Shown here: in pieces, positions 1 to 9,995 of the stretch
How the letters are laid out: every line of letters begins with the position of its first letter
How positions within the stretch are numbered: the first letter of the stretch is position 1
Origin: Branchinecta lynchi
Lineage: Eukaryota > Arthropoda > Branchiopoda > Anostraca > Branchinectidae
Direction: 5' to 3'
Length of the DNA: 64,000 bases
Assembly (NCBI GenBank): GCA_023053575.1
Contig: JAKZAP010000013.1
Coordinates: forward strand, 1,808,001-1,872,000
Made by a program: the position numbers and the translations under genes
Notes under the pieces: generated by a model
What the model saw: only the letters and a program-made list of their open reading frames with translations
Databases searched by the model: none
What the model was told of the DNA's origin: nothing

Positions 1-440
1 GTTTTTACCATCGTCTTCAGCATGTCTTCCTACTCCTAAATCGAACATCTAATCAACTTCAAATAAAACATTTACTTTCAACAAACTTTCCGGTTTTGGC
101 CGGATTCCGGACGAACTACTTGTCCGATGACAAAATGGTTTTCACCATCGTGTTCAGCATGTCTTCTTACTCCATAATCGACTATCACATTAGCTGTTTC
201 AAAATATTTTGTTTGCCCCTTAATTTGAACCCCCTCCCCCACCCCTAAATATAGGGCTACAAAGCCCATCTACGAACTTGACTAGTCCAACGACCCAACG
301 AATCCTCACACCAAGTTTCATCAAAATATCTCATTCCCTTCGAGAGTTATCGTGCTTACAGACGGACGGACGGACGGACAGAGGGACAACTTTTGCGATG
401 TCATAGGTATCCCTCCACTTACGTTTTGGGATCCCAAAAA
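1..440 (-). repeat. F-family repeat, copy A (enters from left edge)
   Basis: Minus-oriented copy of the F repeat. From the left edge it shows the internal ~125-bp module (CCGGATTCCGG, 'catgtcttcctac', 'aatcaacttcaaataaaac'), then the conserved head with a GGAC microsatellite at 362-380, and ends in TTTTGGGATCCC at about 424-440. It matches the copies at 5743-6908 and 52784-58837. No coding capacity; the 63-codon open frame at 78-269 is repeat sequence. Confidence 0.85.
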
Positions 441-761
441 GCTAATTTTCTATTATAATGTCGTGTCTTTAGTTTCGCGGTATCAAATTTATTTTCCATG
501 ACAGACATGTCACCTTTCAGTCGAAGAACCTGGATTGATTCAGTGCATTTTACTTGACTTTGAAACTGCAATGTCTTTTAGAAACACAGATGGCCGAAAA
601 AACGCTACAAAATAATGTACACCTCTCTTTACCATGTCATGTCAATAGCTTATGGTTATTTTCATTTCGTTTCATTTATTGTAGTCCTATGGCGACAACA
701 TGCAATATAGTCCTATAATTATAGTATTTCACTCCCTAAAAGCTGTCTTGTTGGTGGACGC

Positions 762-860
762 ACTAAGAGCCTGTTCCACCCTACTTACCGTAGTTACTAC
801 GCATGAAGTCACGAATTCTGGCTTTTTGCCGTCAAGGCTGGAACTACTTTTCTATTGTCC
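762..860 (+). repeat. V-family MITE fragment
   Basis: Shares 'cctgttccaccctactta', 'gtagttactacgcatga' and 'ctggctttttgccgtcaagg' with the complete V element at 60749-61060 in inverse orientation. Only one end and part of the body remain; it runs into a LINE-tail fragment. Confidence 0.6.
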
Positions 861-904
861 AGCGTAATACTATGCCACGGGCGAATCCGGCAAATAACTT
901 TACA

Positions 905-1005
905 AATATGTGTGATGTGTGTTATTTATTTTCCCTCATTTACTCCGCTTTTTCAAAATGGCAGGTTATAAATAAACTACTTACTTACTTACTTACTTAC
1001 TTAGA
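905..1005 (+). repeat. LINE 3' end with (TTAC)n tail
   Basis: Short 3' remnant: a weak stem-loop (CCGCTTTTTC/AAAATGGCAGG), then ATAAATAAA and a TTAC microsatellite (about 979-1002). The same block occurs at 3918-4020, 5415-5450, 18455-18550 and 60595-60655. A stem-loop followed by a short microsatellite is the usual 3' end of CR1/L2-like non-LTR elements; the clade assignment is inference. Confidence 0.6.
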
Positions 1006-1018
1006 CGCGATGCCATGA

Positions 1019-1440
1019 AAATGATTATATACATATTTGACGGTGTAAAACGGATAAGTCAGCTATATTTTATTATACCTATATGTCGGCCGTTCTTGGC
1101 AAGGGTTCTCTTCAGGCTCAAGCAGCTGGAAAATGAACTTGTGGAAAAACAATTAAATATTCTTCCTTAAATATCTGAGATTGGTTGGAGTTAAAGCTGG
1201 TGCTGTGATTTCATTCTGGATACGGCTGCTGTTTTTCATGTTCGATTGGGTCGTCGAAAGGGTAGAGATTCTTCTGCATTTTGATTTTGGAGTCATCTGT
1301 TTCTTCTTCTTCTTTCCAGCTAAGATGGATACTTGAAGAGGACCCTTGCCAAAAAGGGCCGAAATATAGCTCTAATAAAATGCAGCCGACTTATCCATTT
1401 TGCACCGTTAAATGTAATTCGCAGGTCAGCTTGGGTTGAA
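1019..1440. mobile_element. X foldback element, copy 1
   Basis: Two inverted arms of about 110-125 bp. The left arm (1040-1150) has 'ggataagtcagctat', 'tcggccgttcttggcaaggg' and 'tcttcaggctcaag'; the right arm (1325-1440) is its reverse complement. The arms enclose about 180 bp of unrelated sequence. A second copy lies at 30483-30790. No transposase; a nonautonomous foldback or long-TIR MITE. Confidence 0.7.
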
Positions 1441-1911
1441 GGATGACATACAATTCACTGTTATACATTAGTTTTTTTTTTTTTTTAAATTCCATAGATA
1501 TCTCTTTCCCTAATCTCAATTGCCTCCCACAATCACAACTATTCAGTCACTCTCACTTTCCAATACCCTATGAATTTGCATATTATGTTGTCTCCTAAAC
1601 ATGGTGCCTCTATCAGTCTCTTCCAGATTCTGGAATCTTATTAGAGATTCACAAGTGTATTTTGGACATGGAAAAAATAGGGTTTGTTAAATTGAAAGAT
1701 GTAATAAAAAGGTTCTGTGTTAGATATGAGATGAGGACTGGAGTTGAGAGGAGGCTGTCTGCGTTGATAGTGTGACGCAATGGCTAGGGTAGCCACATAT
1801 TCGTTACTTATCTAATTATCCGTGACCCAGAAGAAGCGGCATGTAATACTATGATGCGGCTCGGGGGGCACGGACACACCAGTTGATGATCAGGCGCATG
1901 TGTAGGGTAAG
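1441..1911. other. No gene seen
   Basis: Only a poly-T run near 1471-1487 and unremarkable sequence. No exon with convincing splice sites, and no match to the repeat families seen elsewhere in the window. Confidence 0.4.
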
Positions 1912-2383
1912 GCTTAAAGTTTAACTGAAAAGTCATCTTTTTTTTTGTGTCATTTAACTGAATACACTTAATTATTTGGATTCTGCAAAGTTTTTATTTT
2001 ATTTTCCACTATCTGCTCTAGTTAGGACGTTCAGAATATCTGCAGCCGTCCCCACAAAGTAAATTCTACCAAGACACGGACAAATTTTAATCTCAAAACA
2101 AACGTGGCGTTTTTCAGTAGGCAGCGGTGAGATTGGTGAAGACTGTAGTGCCCGTATCTTTCTCGTAAGACATACAACAAAAATAGAAGCGCATAGAGGT
2201 GCCACAAATCACACGGATTCCACTATTTGAAAATCGATTATTCGTGAATAACGGAAAAACGAAGTAACGCATTTTCAGCGGGTCTTCAAGCCAATATAAT
2301 TATATTGGCTTATTCACTTAAGTGAGTAAGTGATGGGTAACTAGATTGTCCTATCCCAGCCCTTTTCGGTTAAACTTTAAATG
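1912..2383 (+). mobile_element. T-family MITE, copy 1 (complete)
   Basis: About 470 bp. Begins 'ttaaagtttaactgaaaag' and ends 'cttttcggttaaactttaaa', an imperfect 19-20-bp terminal inverted repeat. The internal landmarks 'cactatctgctctagt', 'tttgaaaatcgattatt' and 'acgcattttcagcggg' identify the other copies at 3720-3910, 4185-4500, 8508-9272 and inside the big inverted repeat. An internal palindrome, 'aagccaatataattatattggctt', centres near 2300. No coding capacity. Confidence 0.75.
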
Positions 2384-2727
2384 AATAACATGGAATGCTA
2401 AAAGAAAGAACGGAAGAAGAGAGCAAGTCTTTGGTCATGGGCAGTCATATCTTCAAGTCCGGCGATACCGTTGCCCGTTTTTTGTTGTGCTTCTGAAAAC
2501 AGAATGTTTATTTTCAATAAAACTGTCCTACCACTACTATCTAACTGTCCGTGACCGAGAAGAAGCGGCATATTATGGTGTTGACTAAACTTTAGCCGAT
2601 TATCTTACGGGTCGTAACGTCACACGAAAAGTTTATTTTTCCATTTAATAAAGGAACTCATTGTACCTAGAACGGTTTATAAGTGTAAACGTGTCCGGCT
2701 CGGCTCTATAGATAGACAGATAGATTA
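2384..2727. other. No gene seen
   Basis: Contains the phrase 'accgagaagaagcggcat' (2553-2572), also present near 1826-1846, so part of this is another dispersed repeat. A tAgA-type simple repeat lies near 2708-2725. No coding evidence. Confidence 0.35.
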
Positions 2728-3118
2728 GTGTATTTCAAAAGCCCACGGGCCATATACACAAACACACAAAAACAAAAATATAACTTAAACAATCAGACTC
2801 CTTCTTAACTCTAAAGATTTATCTATGTACACGCCCACTCGAGTAATAACGGTAGGGTGACTATTGCTCAAAATTAATCACACCCTCTAGATAAATTTTC
2901 CTTAAATCAGAAAGATTCGGGCATCTACGGAGGAAATGGTCCAAATTTTCTTCCTCCTTCTCACAAAGTCTATTTAGTGTGTTTTTTATCTATATGAAAA
3001 GAATGTTCTCATGTTTATTTACATTGTTTTGTTTAAGTGTTTTAATATGTATATTTTTGTGTATTTTATTGATAATCCGCTGTTACGCAAAAAGCGGGTC
3101 ATAAATAAATAAAAAAAA
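2728..3118. repeat. W-type retroelement 3' end (minus) beside an A-tailed LINE end (plus)
   Basis: At 2728-2770 'tgtatttcaaaagcccacgg' with 'gccatatac' is the reverse complement of the 3' end seen at 46500-46555 (hairpin GGCCCTCGGGCT before an ATT tail). At 3000-3118 a plus-strand end with an AAAAAGCGGGTCATAAATAAA-like block runs into poly-A. Both are short 3' remnants. Confidence 0.5.
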
Positions 3119-3387
3119 AAAAAAGTGGGCAAGCATACCTCTCCCATCAGGAACCACACTACCTTTCTCAAAAACCTTGTATATATAGATACAAATATAG
3201 ATTCTGCTACCTTAATTTAACGGAATTTTCCTGTTTCTTTCATGACGTCATGCAAACGTCACGGGCCTTAGATAATCAGCTAAAGTTTAGTCAATACCCA
3301 TACCATACCATTTGCGGTGACATTCGTTAAAGCGACTGGTACATCCACCTGTACACACCTGTAGCTAGGTACGAGAAAGGAACTAAC

Positions 3388-3638
3388 CTCGTATTTTCCA
3401 GAGACCCAATGGGGAATCGTAAAAACGAAAGATCCAATTCCAAGAACAATCATGCCCCATCCAAGCCACCTAGGCTTCGAGGCGACCTCTCGGCCACCAA
3501 AGTAGGTCACTGGTAACAAAATAACCAGGGATGCTATGTCGTAGCAGCTGATAACCAATCCGCTCTCAGATGATGGGAGGTAGTAACGTTTTTCGATTGT
3601 CGTCACGACAAGGTTTACAAAACCATTGACTAGAGTCC
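3388..3638 (-). CDS. SLCO/OATP-type organic anion transporter, internal exon (TM1-TM3 region)
   Basis: Internal exon of a solute-carrier organic anion transporter, a 12-TM plasma-membrane carrier for bile-acid, steroid-conjugate or prostanoid-like anions. The translation starts in phase 2 with TLVNGFVNLVVTTIEKR, then SSESGLVISCYDIASL, the hydrophobic VILLPVTYFGGR, PRWLGWGMIVLGIGS and IPHWVSGKYE. TTIEKR, SYDI, YFGGR, PRWLG and GSxxFxxPH are hallmarks of the first three membrane segments of this family. The acceptor AG (3640-3639) follows a long T tract and the donor GTTAGT starts at 3387. It joins in frame to the exon at 4768-4918 (one base left over there, two supplied here, restoring Gly). 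Downstream exons are not visible before the left edge. The 27-nt A/T homopolymer at 3641-3667 sits in the polypyrimidine position of the acceptor. Confidence 0.88.
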
Positions 3639-3719
3639 CTAAAAAAAAAAAAAAAAAAAAAAAAAAATTGTGATAGAAGGAACTAAGGAACCCGATTTGC
3701 AGTTTTTATCAATTTTTTT

Positions 3720-4010
3720 TTCAGGCAGCAAGCAGTCTTCACCAAGCTTACACTGCCCACTGAAAAGCCCGCGTTTGTGTTGAGATTAAAATTTCCCGCG
3801 CCATAATAGAGTATACGCTCAGGGGACGGCCGCAGATATTCTAAACCACACTACTAGAGCAGATAGTGGAAAATCAAAAAAAATTGTTACCCGAATCCAA
3901 AAAACTAAATGATATTCAGTAAGTAAGTAATTTATTTATAACCCGCCGTTTTCAGAAAGCGGAGTAAATGAAGAAAGTAAATAAAACACATAAACATACA
4001 CAAAAAGACA
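3720..4010 (-). repeat. T-family copy 2 (partial) next to a LINE tail
   Basis: 3720-3910 is a minus-oriented partial T element ('gagcagatagtggaaaatc'), lacking the part beyond 'aagcttacactgcccactg'. 3918-4010 is a reversed LINE 3' end: (GTAA)n, then 'ataacccgccgttttcag'. Both lie in the SLCO intron between 3638 and 4768. Confidence 0.6.
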
Positions 4011-4184
4011 CTTAATTTCAATCGTCGGCCAGGAAGCAGTGTACACTTTAACCAAATTTAACCAAATTACTTAACCAAATTTTATTTAACTTTAAATTTT
4101 GTATTTAATTAAATGCTACACAAACAGGTTTGCTTTTGAGTTAAACTTTAAGTGAATAATAAGTCCAATTAATACTCCTAGCGG

Positions 4185-4500
4185 ATTTAAAGTTTAACCG
4201 AAAAGCCACTTATTTTTGTGTCATTTAACTAAATACACTGAATAATTTGGATTCTTCTTGGAATTTTTGTATTTTCCACTATCTGCTCTAGTTATGACGT
4301 CCAGAACATCTGCGGCCGTCCCCACAACGTAAATTCCACTATGACGCGGGAAATTTTAATCTCAACACAAACGCGGCTTTTCAGTGGGTAGCCATGACGT
4401 TAGTGAAGACTGCTTAGTGCCTGAACAGAAAAAAATCATAAATCTTTCTGGTACGGCAAATAACAAAAATACAAGCGCGTAGAGGTACCACAAAGTTTTT
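4185..4500 (+). repeat. T-family copy 3 (5' two thirds)
   Basis: Starts 'ttaaagtttaaccgaaaag' at about 4187 and follows the T consensus through 'actatctgctctagttatga' to 'aagcgcgtagaggtaccaca' (about 4470-4492), then departs. It lies in the SLCO intron. 4500-4767 holds simple AT-rich sequence with no further signal. Confidence 0.65.
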
Positions 4501-4767
4501 TCTTTATTTTTGTTGCTGTTGTAGCGTTGGGATTGGAAAATGTAATGTTTTTTGTAGTGTAAGTAATTGTGTGGAGTGTTTTGGTACATGGTTTCATCCT
4601 CTTATCCCTTACTTCATTATTTTTTCTTCTTTTTGTGTTGTTTAATAGCACATCCTCGCAGCAGTGCTTTTGCTGTGCTATTTATGGATCCTCGATTGTC
4701 TTGTTAATAAAACTATTCTACTTCTACTAATAATAACAACACTTTCTTTTGCCACATCTAAGCTTAC

Positions 4768-4918
4768 CTTGAATCAATCCAATGAGTCCAAAAAAGAAAA
4801 CGTACACTTTCGGGTTCCGTAAACACCGAAGAAAAGAAGGCTGGAAGCAGAGCCATCCACAGTCACCCCCTTCATCATCATCAACATCTGGCTTTGGGGG
4901 AAGCCCCTCAAACTGCGG
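4768..4918 (-). CDS. SLCO/OATP-type transporter, upstream exon (N-terminal tail and TM1)
   Basis: Encodes PQFEGLPPKPDVDDDEGGD, then CGWLCFQPSFLRCLRNPK and VYVFFFGLIGLIQ. The acidic cytosolic tail, a CGW...P..L....NPK motif and an immediately following hydrophobic helix are the usual N-terminal organisation of OATPs. The acceptor is TTTTAG (AG at 4920-4919) and the donor is CAAG|GTAAGC (GT at 4767-4766). The exon is 150 nt plus one base, so it splices in frame to 3388-3638, giving ...LIQ-G-TLVNG. The first coding exon and promoter should lie upstream (above 4918) but were not recognised. It is not possible to say which SLCO subfamily this is. Confidence 0.86.
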
Positions 4919-5410
4919 CTAAAAGCAAACAAAAAATATTTACAAAATTCGGTGGGACAAAAGTATTGACGGTGGGACAAAAGTAGATGACGATCTTCGT
5001 GATTTTTGTAAATTTTTTTGTAAAAGGGTGTCTAAGTTTGTCACCTGTTCTAAAGGACCTGGTCACATACGGCTTAATTCTCACATATGTGCCGAAGTGA
5101 GATTCACACCCGGCGGCGTCCAGTTCAGTAAGCTACGATTACAGTAAGGGTTATGAAGGGTTGTGTGCCAAAATCAAGCCTTGTCTGGATCAGGACGAAA
5201 TCAGTTGAGTCGTGAAAACAATCTGCTGATGTCGTTATTTGAAAATTTGCAACATTTTGGCAGCTGTCTACTGTCACAATGACCTCTCTTTACGCCCACC
5301 CGCCAGTTCACGTTCCACCGTCGGTCAGCTTGCAGACTGTTCCCGACCGGTCAGTTGAACCCCCGAAATCCGTCATTGCGCTTACTCCTCGGTTCGTCTA
5401 CCCGTCAAGT
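4919..5410. other. Probable SLCO upstream intron; no exon recognised
   Basis: A 'ggtgggacaaaagta' unit occurs twice at 4951-4986, a short tandem duplication. The remainder shows no family match and no credible splice-bounded frame. Confidence 0.35.
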
Positions 5411-5414
5411 TTTT

Positions 5415-5450
5415 CGGCAGTAAGTAAGTAAGTAATTTATTTATAACCCG
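5415..5450 (-). repeat. LINE 3' end, (GTAA)n plus stub
   Basis: 'agtaagtaagtaatttattt' then 'ataacccgccgttttca' is the reverse complement of the (TTAC)n-tailed 3' end described at 905-1005. Only about 35-45 bp remain. Confidence 0.6.
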
Positions 5451-5742
5451 CCGTTTTCAATATTTCACGTCAATGAACAAAGTAGATTTCCTACATAGAT
5501 ACAATCATCTACGCATTCATTACATAATATTTCCGCTTCCCCTCGTGCAGTTCAGAACTTTGCGACTGACAAAGGCGTTTTTCCGTGACAATCCAGCTTG
5601 ACGATTCACAATCCGGATTCTGCAAAATGCGTTTTCTCCGACAATACAGATTATGAAAAATTATTTCTCTGACAATACCGATTTCGTTCTTGGATCATCG
5701 ATTTGTGAATCTTGCAACGGAGCGAGACCGTCAGATTGTCAT

Positions 5743-6908
5743 TTTTGGGATCCCAAAACGTAAGTGGGGGGATACCTATGACATCGCAAAAGTTGTACGT
5801 CCGTCCGTCCGTCTGTAAGCACGATAACTCTCGAAGGGAATGAGATATTTTGATGAAACTTGGTGTGAGGATTCGTTGGGTCGTCGGACCAGTCAAGTTC
5901 GTAGATGGGTTTTGTAGCTCTACATTTAGGGGTATGGGAGGGGGTTCAAATTAAGGGGCAAACAAAATATTTAGAAACAGCTAATGTGATAGTCGATTAT
6001 GAGGTAAGAAGACATTCTGAGCACGATGGTGAAAACTATTTTGTCATCGGACGAGTAGTTCGCCCGGAATCCGGCCAAAACCAGTGTTAAAAGTAAAAGT
6101 TTTATTTGAGGTTGATTAGATGTTCGATTTAGGGGTAGGAAGACATGCTGAAGACGATGGTGAAAACCATTTTCTCGACGGACAAGTAGTTCGCCCGGAA
6201 TCCGGCCGAAACCGGAAAGTTTGTTAAAATTAGAAGTTTTATTTCGGGTTGATTAGATGTTCGATTTAGGGCAAGAAGACATGTTGAACACTTATGTGAA
6301 AAAAATTTCTACCCGGACATGTAGTTCGCAGGGAATCCGGCGAAAACCGGAAAGTTGGTTAAAAGTAAAAGTTTAATCTGAAGTTGATTAAATGTTTGAT
6401 TTATGGGTAAAAAGACATGCCGGACACGACGGTGTAAATCATTTTCTCGCTGGACAACTAGTTCGCCCGGAAGCCGGCCAAAACCGGAAAATTTGTTAAA
6501 AGCAAAAGTTCGATTAGATGACAGATTAAGGGGTAAGAAGAGAGGCTGAGTCGGTTTATGACAATGGTTTTTTACCCGGACATATAATTATTCCGGAATC
6601 CGGTTATAACCGGATTTTTTTTTTAAGTCAAACTTTTATTCAAAGTTGATTAGATGTTCTTTATAGGGATAAGGAGATACGCTGATTTTGTTTCTTTAAT
6701 TTTTTTTTGCTGGACTAGTAGTTCGCTCGGAAATCGGCAGGAAGTCTCGGTCAGTATCGTCAAAATAGATACGGCTTATAGTGGTATATCTGAACTTGGT
6801 TTTCTCTGATGATTAGCCTGTCCAAGACTGGATCTGACGAAGACAAGACTCGATTGTCTGAATCAAATATTAGATTTTTGGGATCCCATCGACACCTTTG
6901 GTCTTGTT
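5743..6908 (+). repeat. F-family repeat, copy B (complete, about 1.17 kb)
   Basis: Best uninterrupted F copy. The head is TTTTTGGGATCCCAAAACG, followed by 'gacatcgcaaaagttg', a CCGT microsatellite, 'ttttgatgaaacttggtgtg' and a G-rich block 'ggtatgggagggggttc'. The body has four to five diverged ~125-bp modules, each with 'agacatgctga', 'gacaagtagttcgcccgg' and CCGGAATCCGG-type palindromes. The tail is 'tttttgggatcccatcgac' then CCTTTGGTCTTGTT. The ends are not inverted repeats of each other. Open frames here are repeat artefacts. Confidence 0.85.
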
Positions 6909-7270
6909 CAATCTGAGATAGTCGGTCTAGGATTATAATCCGGGACTATCGTGGAAAAACGCCTCAAAAAATGTCTTGCACCTCGCCACCGTGACCCTGA
7001 CTCAAAAAGATTTTGTCAATGCGGGATAACGCGGGTTAACCCTCATGTTTCTGAATGAGGGTTTAAAAATATTTGCAGAACGATCGTAGTCAAAATATGA
7101 AACTATGTATGAATATAAAAATTCCTATCAATTTCAATTAATTAATAATTTTACTATTCATAAAAATGACTATAAAATGGCGCGAGGGGGGGGGGGTGAT
7201 AGAGAAACTCAGCCTTTTGTTTTTCCTCTTTCAGTTCACTTTTTTGAAAAAAGTGAGTGAAAATTAATGT
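6909..7270. other. No gene seen
   Basis: An AT-rich stretch (7080-7180) and a short G run near 7189-7197. No family match and no coding support. Confidence 0.35.
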
Positions 7271-7274
7271 AAGG

Positions 7275-7452
7275 GGAAGTTTTTTGTTTTTTTTACTACC
7301 CCCGCAGGCCCATTCGGGCTTTCCTACTGTCAGAAGTATCAGCTACATGTATAAAGGATGTTAAGAGGGTTACAAAATGTGTGTTCATGTAGTTTAGCAT
7401 GTAAAAGTTGGTTTGTGTAATAAAGAGTTTAAATCTAACAAAAAAAAAAAAC
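7275..7452 (+). repeat. A-tailed retrotransposed 3' end
   Basis: Contains a hairpin (GGCCCATTCGGGCT), then 'gtgtaataaagagtttaaat' with an AATAAA signal and a run of A's at about 7440-7451. This is the structure of a retroelement or processed transcript 3' end; the family is not recognised. Confidence 0.4.
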
Positions 7453-7517
7453 TATTATTAAACTAACTAAAATACTTATTCTTGCCTCGTGAAATTAGGG
7501 ATATTTTTGTTGGCGCT

Positions 7518-8450
7518 TGTCGACTCTGCCCCGGCTTCGTGCAAAATTACTTGGTTTCTCCCGCGAAAAATTCAAAACACGCGCCGTGGTTTAAATGCCA
7601 CGCACTTCAGCGCGGAAACGAAGACATCTAAGAGAAATCCCGCTTAGCCAAACCTTTCAGACAAAGCCTTTTCAAGACAAAATAAAGTTTGTTTCAAGAC
7701 AGATATAAGTCTGTTTCCGGTGTCCCAGAAAAATCTCGGCTAGCACTGAAAAGCGAAAAAACATTGAATGAATTTATTCACAAGAATTATTTTTTTAAAA
7801 ATGCGGCTTCATAGCTAATGCCCGGGCCACATTCAGTCACATCTGTACGTTATTTGGTTCTTTAATTTGGTTATTACCCACTCTTTTGTTTCATCCTGGT
7901 CACACCTGGACCGAAGGAATTCAAGACATTTTACCACCATCATCACTGAAACGTAAACAAACTGGCTAAAATCAGCGACTCTGGTATGTGATTGGTCCAA
8001 ACACTCGAAAGATACGTTTTAAAATGGCGGAGATGGATTTTTCCATCTCGACAATCTTACGTTTTCAGCGTCTTTTCTTCCCAATTTCGACCGTAAGACG
8101 GCCTTATTACCGGCGTTATTACTAGGTGTGACTATAGTGGGGCCCGGGCATAAGTAGACTCTGGCCGCGCATCGTGCAAAACTACTTGGTTTCTCCCGCG
8201 AAAAGTTCAAAATACGCGCCGTGCTTAAATGCCATGCACTGCAGCGCGAAAATAAAGACATCTGAGAGAAGTCCCGTTTGGCGAAACCTTTCAGACAAAG
8301 CCCCTCAAGACAAAATAAATTCTGTTTCAAGACAGATACAAGTCTGTTTCCGGTGTCCCAGAAAGAATCTCGGCTAGCACTGAAAAGCGAAAAAAAAAAG
8401 TGATTCACAAGAATTTCTTTTAAAGAATGCGACTTCATAGCTAAGTAGAC
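7518..8450 (+). repeat. Tandem duplication of a ~307-bp unit, with a MITE in the first copy
   Basis: Unit 1 (about 7518-7818) and unit 2 (about 8155-8446) share 'acttggtttctcccgcgaaa', 'aaacctttcagacaaagcc', 'gtctgtttccggtgtcccag' and 'atctcggctagcactgaaaa'. They are 637 bp apart; removing the 332-bp insertion leaves a spacing of about 305 bp, so the units were once directly adjacent. Open frames on both strands (8019-8465 minus, 8174-8377 plus) are unsupported. Confidence 0.75.
7819..8150. mobile_element. PIF/Harbinger-like MITE with TAA target duplication
   Basis: 332 bp, begins TGCCCGGGCC and ends GGCCCGGGCA, a perfect 10-bp inverted repeat, flanked by TAA on both sides (7816-7818, 8151-8153). 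The neighbouring duplicate unit gives the empty site directly: 'cttcatagctaagtagac' at 8434-8451. A 3-bp TWA duplication is the hallmark of the PIF/Harbinger superfamily; that assignment is inference because there is no transposase. Confidence 0.75.
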
Positions 8451-8507
8451 CACGTGTGTCGTCACATGACGGTGTGAAATCAGTAAAAAGCAAGAAGAGT
8501 CCTTTAA

Positions 8508-9272
8508 AGTTTAACTGAAAAGCTAACTTATTTTTGTTTCACTTAACTGAATACACTACATTAATTTATTTATGTTAAAGTTTTTTTTTTACTATTTGCT
8601 CCAGTACGACTGTCGAAATCTACGGCCGTCCTCACAACGCAAAATTCTACTATGACGGGAAAATATAAATCTTAACACAAATGCGGCTTTTCAGAGGCAT
8701 GTGATCAGCTTGCGGACGGTAGCGCACTGCATGACACTTCTTTTTCGTAAATCGCTTGTGTCAAGCGTCCAACACAGGTAAAAGCGCATATAGAGGTACC
8801 ACAAATTCGACAGGGAAATTCCACTATTTGAAAATTGATTCTTCGCGAATAGCGGAGCAACGAAGTAACGCATTTTTATAGGGTCTTGAAGCCTCTTTAA
8901 AGCAAAACTCCTACTAGAAATGATCTTTTCAGTATGAAATCGATCAGAAAAAACTTTCTCAAAAATACAAAATTAGTCAAAAACAGAAGATTCTCATATC
9001 CTTGTGTGTGACAGAGTTGTCAGCGGACGTTGAAGATTCTGGCAAACTTTGCTTTGTTTAACCGGCAAAACTCGGCACGGCCGAAAAGGCACTAAAAATC
9101 GTAGGCACAAAACGAAACAATAGGGAAAGATGGGGATTTCAAAAGCTTATAATTCCGTAAGGAAGCTAGGTATATTATAAAAGGCAGAATATGCAAGAGG
9201 AATCCTTTAAGTGAACACGTCAGAAATAACTAGACTTTCTTATCTCGGTCCTTTTTGGTTAAACTTTAAGGC
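8508..9272 (+). mobile_element. T-family copy 4, interrupted by an R element
   Basis: Starts 'tttaaagtttaactgaaaag', follows the T body through 'cgaagtaacgcatttt' and 'gggtcttgaagcc' (about 8893), resumes after the R1 insertion with 'gtgaacacgtcagaaataac' and ends 'ggttaaactttaag'. The R insertion falls where T copy 1 reads 'aagccaata...ttaagtgag'. Confidence 0.7.
8901..9206 (+). mobile_element. R-family (piggyBac-like) MITE, copy 1, empty site for F
   Basis: 306 bp between TTAA tetranucleotides (8897-8900 and 9207-9210). Ends are AGCAAAACTCCTACTAG and, inverted, AGGATTCCTCTTGC. Internal landmarks are 'acagaagattctcatatcc', 'gttgtcagcgga' and 'cggcaaaactcggcacggcc'. It is the unoccupied counterpart of the F-containing R copy at 52457-58946. 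TTAA target use suggests the piggyBac superfamily. Confidence 0.7.
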
Positions 9273-9736
9273 TTTCAAGACCACCAAAGGACTCCTCGGC
9301 TTATTTTGGTGGTTACATGGGTTTAGATGGAACTGTAGTGCTTCGGGTATGTTTGTTGAAGGAGTTTCGTCGTTCCTCGGTTCTTTCTCTTCAGTCTCGT
9401 ATTCTCGGCTTGAGCAATCCTATGCTGATGATTCTGTGTGGTCCGCAAATGCGCCTATCTCTGTCTCTGTGGCAAGAATGGGGAAATACAGTTTCTGTGG
9501 ATTTGACCCATCCTGATTGAGTTTTGTGTACTTTGTTTGTTGGAGGCTTCGCGCTCAGCATATTATTTTTTTCTCTTTTAGTGTATATAAAATCAGTTGT
9601 AGCAGCCGCAGTTGGCTTTACTTCGAAATAAATAAATTATTCTACTTTTATACTGTTCCCAGCTCCCCTGTGGGGTTATATGCTTCAGACATTCCCACCC
9701 TCTGCCGTTCTGTAGTTTTTTTTACCTACAACCTTT
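9273..9736. other. No gene seen
   Basis: A 101-codon open frame (9211-9516) starts inside the T/R repeats and has no supporting features. 'gaaataaataaattattctac' near 9624 resembles a retroelement tail. Confidence 0.35.
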
Positions 9737-9995
9737 AGCGCTTTTTCGGCCGAGCCGAGTTTGCCAGTCGCACAGTGCAAACTCCGCCGAAAGTATATCA
9801 AGGTCCGCCGATAACTCCTTAAAAGATAAGGGCAAAGCGCAAACAGTTCTCAAATATTTTGCGTCGAGAGTGAAAAGTCTGGACGGAGTCGACAAGCACC
9901 AACAAGAAAACCGATCGTTTCACTGTGTCTCATTTTCGACAAATAATATTTTTTAACAACTTTTTCGCGAGAAGCTCATTCGTAGTAAGAGTGTG
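9737..9995 (-). repeat. R-family copy 2 (partial)
   Basis: Minus-oriented: 'tttagcgctttttcggccga', 'gccgagtttgcc', 'gataactcctt' and 'gagaagctcattcgtagtaag' match R3 at 44258-44706. One end is missing. The stretch after it to about 10950 shows only a T-rich area (10040-10200) and no recognised gene. Confidence 0.55.

Noticed and set aside
8019..8465. 148-codon minus frame
   Set aside because: It spans the MITE end and a tandem unit; the equivalent frame is not kept in the sister unit at 7518-7818.
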